Source: Helopsaltes ochotensis (taxonomy: Eukaryota > Chordata > Aves > Passeriformes > Locustellidae). Taken from it: DNA of 64,000 bases. Below the pieces are notes generated by a model. That model did no database searches. It saw nothing but the letters and a program-made list of their open reading frames with translations, and was not told the DNA's origin. Position 1 is the first letter of the stretch. Every line of letters starts with the position of its first letter. The stretch covers positions 676,182 to 740,181 of the forward strand of contig VXBM01000233.1 of NCBI GenBank assembly GCA_013400155.1. The letters run 5' to 3'. This document shows positions 61,285-64,000 of the stretch, one piece after another. The translations under genes and the position numbers were made by a program.

Positions 61285-61296
61285 ATGTGCCTATGA
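61285..61296 (+). other. Upstream ORF of three codons ending on the main ATG
   Basis: ATG TGC CTA TGA: the stop overlaps the main start codon as ATGA at 61293-61296. Ribosomes ending this uORF sit exactly on the main ATG, and on a second in-frame ATG at 61299 with perfect ACCATGG context. This predicts start choice between Met1 and Met3 and translational regulation. Confidence 0.5.
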
Positions 61297-61423
61297 CCAT
61301 GGAGATGAAGGACTCTGGCAGCGTGGTGCTGACAGCCTACCATCCCCACAGCCCGGCCAGGATCCCGGGCATGGAGCAGAGCTTTGTACAGGATATCCCC
61401 CCCAGCCATTCGCCCACCAGCAG
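61293..61423 (+). CDS. First coding exon of an unrecognised protein (partial, 43 codons plus 2 bases)
   Basis: The coding sequence starts MTMEMKDSGSVVLTAY, continues HPHSPARIPGMEQSF and VQDIPPSHSPTS, and ends at AG before the splice donor GTAAAG (61424). The intron is therefore phase 2. Support comes from the CpG-island setting, G/C-rich third positions (GTG GTG CTG, CCG GCC AGG), an in-frame TGA at 61146 with no in-frame ATG between, and a consensus donor; reading on meets a stop at once (GTAA). Met1 has a weak context, while Met3 (61299) lies in ACCATGG. The peptide has no signal sequence or membrane segment and is rich in Ser, Pro and His, like a flexible cytosolic or nuclear N-terminus. 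I do not recognise the family. The remaining exons lie beyond the window. The upstream desert would suit a tissue-regulated developmental or neural gene, but that is inference. Confidence 0.75.
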
Positions 61424-64000
61424 GTAAAGCCCGAGGGGCGGGGAGCGGTGCCGTGCCCCGACGTTCTGCCGCTGTGGGACCGTGGTTCAGCCTGAGCGGA
61501 GGGAGCTCGGACACCTCCGAGCACTTCGCTCCCGCACATTCCTTGCCTCCGCCGGGGAGGTGATTCAGCCCAGGGGTGCGGGTTGGGAGGGGGGAAACAC
61601 GAGTGCGTGTTTTAAATCGACAGATCAGACCAGTTTCCTGCCCGGGATACTCAACAAGACAATCCCTACGAAGAAAGGCACGCGAGTCAGGCTTCTGCTC
61701 TGGTCGTATTGCCAAAAAGTGAGGTGCCGGGACTGGCTGAGCCTGACGCTCAGAAAGTTGATTCTGGCTTTGGTTTAGAGAAGTATTTAATTCCTTCTCC
61801 AGTTCACTCACCAGGTCAGAAGCAATCCTTGTGCTTTTCTCTGTGATAGCTGCTTTACTTTGCACACCCACATACACACAATGGGAGACTGCATCGTTAA
61901 AGACTTAGTCTAAATATGAAAATTCCTTTCTGTTGCAGGAAACTAAGTATTGTCTTAATTAATGCAGTCGTGTGTACGTTTGCCTTCCTGCCTTGTAAGA
62001 ATGCATGTATATGCACAGTTCAAAAACAAGTGGTTTGAGCAGTTTTACTATTTTAGAAAATCCGATCTTTCTCCTTAACTTATCTGAGTTTTGCAATGTT
62101 CTCCACAAGAATTGATATAAAAGTTCATACTGTAAAAGTTTGAAGAAAGTAGGAAATCTTGTATTATGGCTTGACTGAAAAAATAAGAACTAAAGTCGAA
62201 GGAAACAGCAGAGGACATTATTGCCACGAATTAAGTCTGTGTCTTCTCCTAATAAAAATAATTATATTTACTTCATACTGTTTATTTATAGCCAAATAGC
62301 TATTTTGTTTTCAATGTCATTATTTAGATTAGCTGCATCTTCCTGTTCTTTGTGTGTTTCCCCCGGCTGTCTCATAAAGATAGCTCCTTTGTTCTGGTAA
62401 ACTGCTGTTTGAGAGCAGTACCAAAATACACAATTACATGTTGAGAAAAGAAACGGAGTCTGGTCTTTTAGACGCAGTAAGAATGGCATTTGCTACTCAA
62501 AACAGAGAGCAGTGGTTTGGCATTGGGTTACAGGGAAGCATGTAGGTTTTTTTTCCCTGTGCTCTTCCCTTAGGAAGAGCAGTAAACTCAATCTCCCTTT
62601 GAGTTGGTGAGCAACAGAAATGTGTGTTTTGCTGGTTTCCTTGTAGGTGTGCTAATTGTTTTAAAATGCACTTCAAACTTAAGCTCAGAGTGTATGAGGG
62701 TCTAAATCACACACATAAATCACATGTATATCACCTACAAAAAGCAGAAGTGCCAATTACAGTTCCTGAAAGAAAAAAACTAAAGCGGATCCTGTCATTT
62801 TGATGAAAGACATATTTTGGAAACTCCTGCCATGAGGCAAAGCTATGTGTCTCTCTCTGTATCTACATATCCAGAAGATTTTGGTGCTGTCTCCCCTTCC
62901 TTGTCCTCAACTTCCCACAGCTGTCTAATAGCACTAGCCCAGTTTTGCCATATGGGCAGTCAGTGGCTGTCTGAGTTTCCAAAGCCTGTTCAAGAGAGGT
63001 ATTTTATTAACCCAGCATGAAGTCCTGTGGAATGCAAAACCCATGAAGGCAAATGCACTGAGTGTTTTAGCAAATGGTAAAATAGGCTCTGGTTTAATCC
63101 CTACTTCATCTTCTAAGAACTCTTTCCTGGACTGCATTTTCTGTATAGTTTCCTCTGCCGCCATCCTAATGCAAGAGATTTTATTATAGAGTCTGTCTGG
63201 TGTTCCTTGATCCCTAGGGCAGCTACCCACACTATGGCATTTTAACTCTTCAGGAAAATGATTAAAAAAACCACGAAAAGAGCAGAGGTGTCACCCACTT
63301 CTTGTTTGATAACAAAAACAGTTGGGTCCCAGAACCTGATTTTCCTCTGAAGTCAGCTTGCTTAAGTTACATGTAGCTCTAATGCAGCCTGTACTCGAGA
63401 TGTTTATCCATGATGATAGAATCTGTCTTGGATATTAGCCTTTGATTTGATAAACTGCTGAGCAGTTTTCTCTCAGCTTAGGAATCAGGATACTTCATTT
63501 TCCTTCCTCTCCTCATAACATTTTGCTTGCTCTAGAGTGATGCACTCTTTCTATTAGAATAGCTCCACTCACCAAAGTCAGGCTTGGAGGTGTCTTCCAG
63601 CTGTTTTCTTTTGCAAAAACTTTCACTTTGGAAACCTTCTAATCAGAGTTTTCTCACAGAAAGTGGAACCTACTGCGACCTCAGCCAGCATTTAACTGTA
63701 CCACTCTCCCCCATTTAAAAGATAAAAAAAGAAGGAAAGATTTAAGTAACCAACATGAGCCCCTAAATAAATGAATTATCTTAAACACTCTTTACAGTCC
63801 AGACACACAGCTGAGGAGCCCATGTACACAAAAGGTTCCCCTCACAGATGCATAAGACCACTTGGATTCATATTCACTCACAACTCTCACAAGGCCAACC
63901 AGACTGGCATCCTGTGTGCATTTCTAAAACACACTGCCCGCATCAGGGTCAGCATCAAGTACAGCAGCTGCAAGTGTTTCCGTTCCTAAGCCCAGTGGGT
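61424..64000 (+). other. First intron of the 61.3-kb gene (5' part)
   Basis: It begins with the donor GTAAAG and stays CpG-rich to about 61740, then becomes AT-rich background. No second coding exon was found by eye on the plus strand. Open frames at 62817-63020 and 62934-63230 oppose each other and show no domain. The right edge carries no acceptor that I trust. Confidence 0.6.

Larger units (their letters stand above)
60590..61292 (+). promoter_or_regulatory. Promoter and 5' leader of the gene starting at 61293
   Basis: G+C and CpG content rise here and stay high through about 61740, forming a CpG island unlike anything else in the window. Elements seen are two GAGGAAGT ETS-type words (60993-61000, 61031-61038), a TTCCTAGGAA palindrome (61070-61079, STAT-like spacing), a GGGCGG GC box (61109-61114), and ATGCTAAT (61128-61135), a POU octamer, overlapping TAATCC (61133-61138, OTX/CRX-type). 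ATATATG at 61124-61130 is a weak TATA-like sequence. A start of transcription somewhere in 61110-61210 is inferred. A CAA array sits at 60970-60990. Confidence 0.65.

Noticed and set aside
61131..61877. Longest open frame in the window (minus strand, 248 codons)
   Set aside because: It lies antisense to the first exon and CpG island. GC-rich DNA is poor in stop codons, the peptide has no domain, and the plus strand has the in-frame stop, start and splice donor of a real exon.
1..64000. CRISPR arrays, prokaryotic operons, tRNA or rRNA genes
   Set aside because: No spaced direct repeats of the right kind, no ribosome-binding or operon structure, and no cloverleaf with A/B boxes was recognised. 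The window is vertebrate nuclear DNA.

Overview
This looks like nuclear DNA from a bird; a songbird is possible, but the sequence does not settle it. The grounds are that nearly every recognisable transposon piece is a CR1-type LINE (EN-RT fragments at 18.76-20.03, 20.95-21.33, 21.55-22.30 and 53.64-54.24 kb; 3' tails at 23.5, 27.7 and 53.1 kb), that there is one solo LTR resembling avian endogenous retroviruses (14.96-15.44 kb), that repeat density is low, and that no Alu, L1 or B-type SINEs are seen. The background is AT-rich, intron- or desert-like DNA with stop codons in all frames. Nothing suggests prokaryotic, organellar or free viral DNA.

Only one real protein-coding segment can be supported. 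It is a GC-rich, CpG-rich promoter and first coding exon on the plus strand near the right end (CpG-rich block about 61.08-61.74 kb, coding 61293-61423). The exon encodes 43 codons plus two bases and ends at a consensus GTAAAG donor. An in-frame stop lies upstream (61146), so the ATG at 61293 is the first possible start. Its leader holds two short upstream ORFs, one of which ends on the main ATG as an ATGA overlap. I do not recognise the protein. The last 2.6 kb would be its first intron, and no second exon was found.

The other ~60 kb, from the left edge to the promoter, is gene-free as far as can be read. It holds (a) CR1 fragments on both strands, including one with the endonuclease and linker but no 3' end; (b) an ERV solo LTR with a near-perfect 5-bp flanking duplication, plus a weaker LTR-like segment at 8.65-8.99 kb; (c) old SINE/MIR-like relics at 36.54 and 44.89 kb and two diverged copies of an unnamed repeat at 20.05 and 51.43 kb; (d) simple repeats, notably a TATATTTA-type array at 46.27-46.38 kb and a 28-base A tract at 55.63 kb; (e) several perfect hairpins and palindromes; (f) CpG-retaining, high-complexity blocks at 11.0, 15.6, 42.0 and 42.4 kb that are candidate conserved regulatory elements; and (g) a 30-base assembly gap at 51808-51837. 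The simplest reading is a long upstream regulatory territory feeding the promoter at 61 kb. No new gene system was found. The points most worth checking are the leader uORF arrangement and the candidate regulatory blocks.
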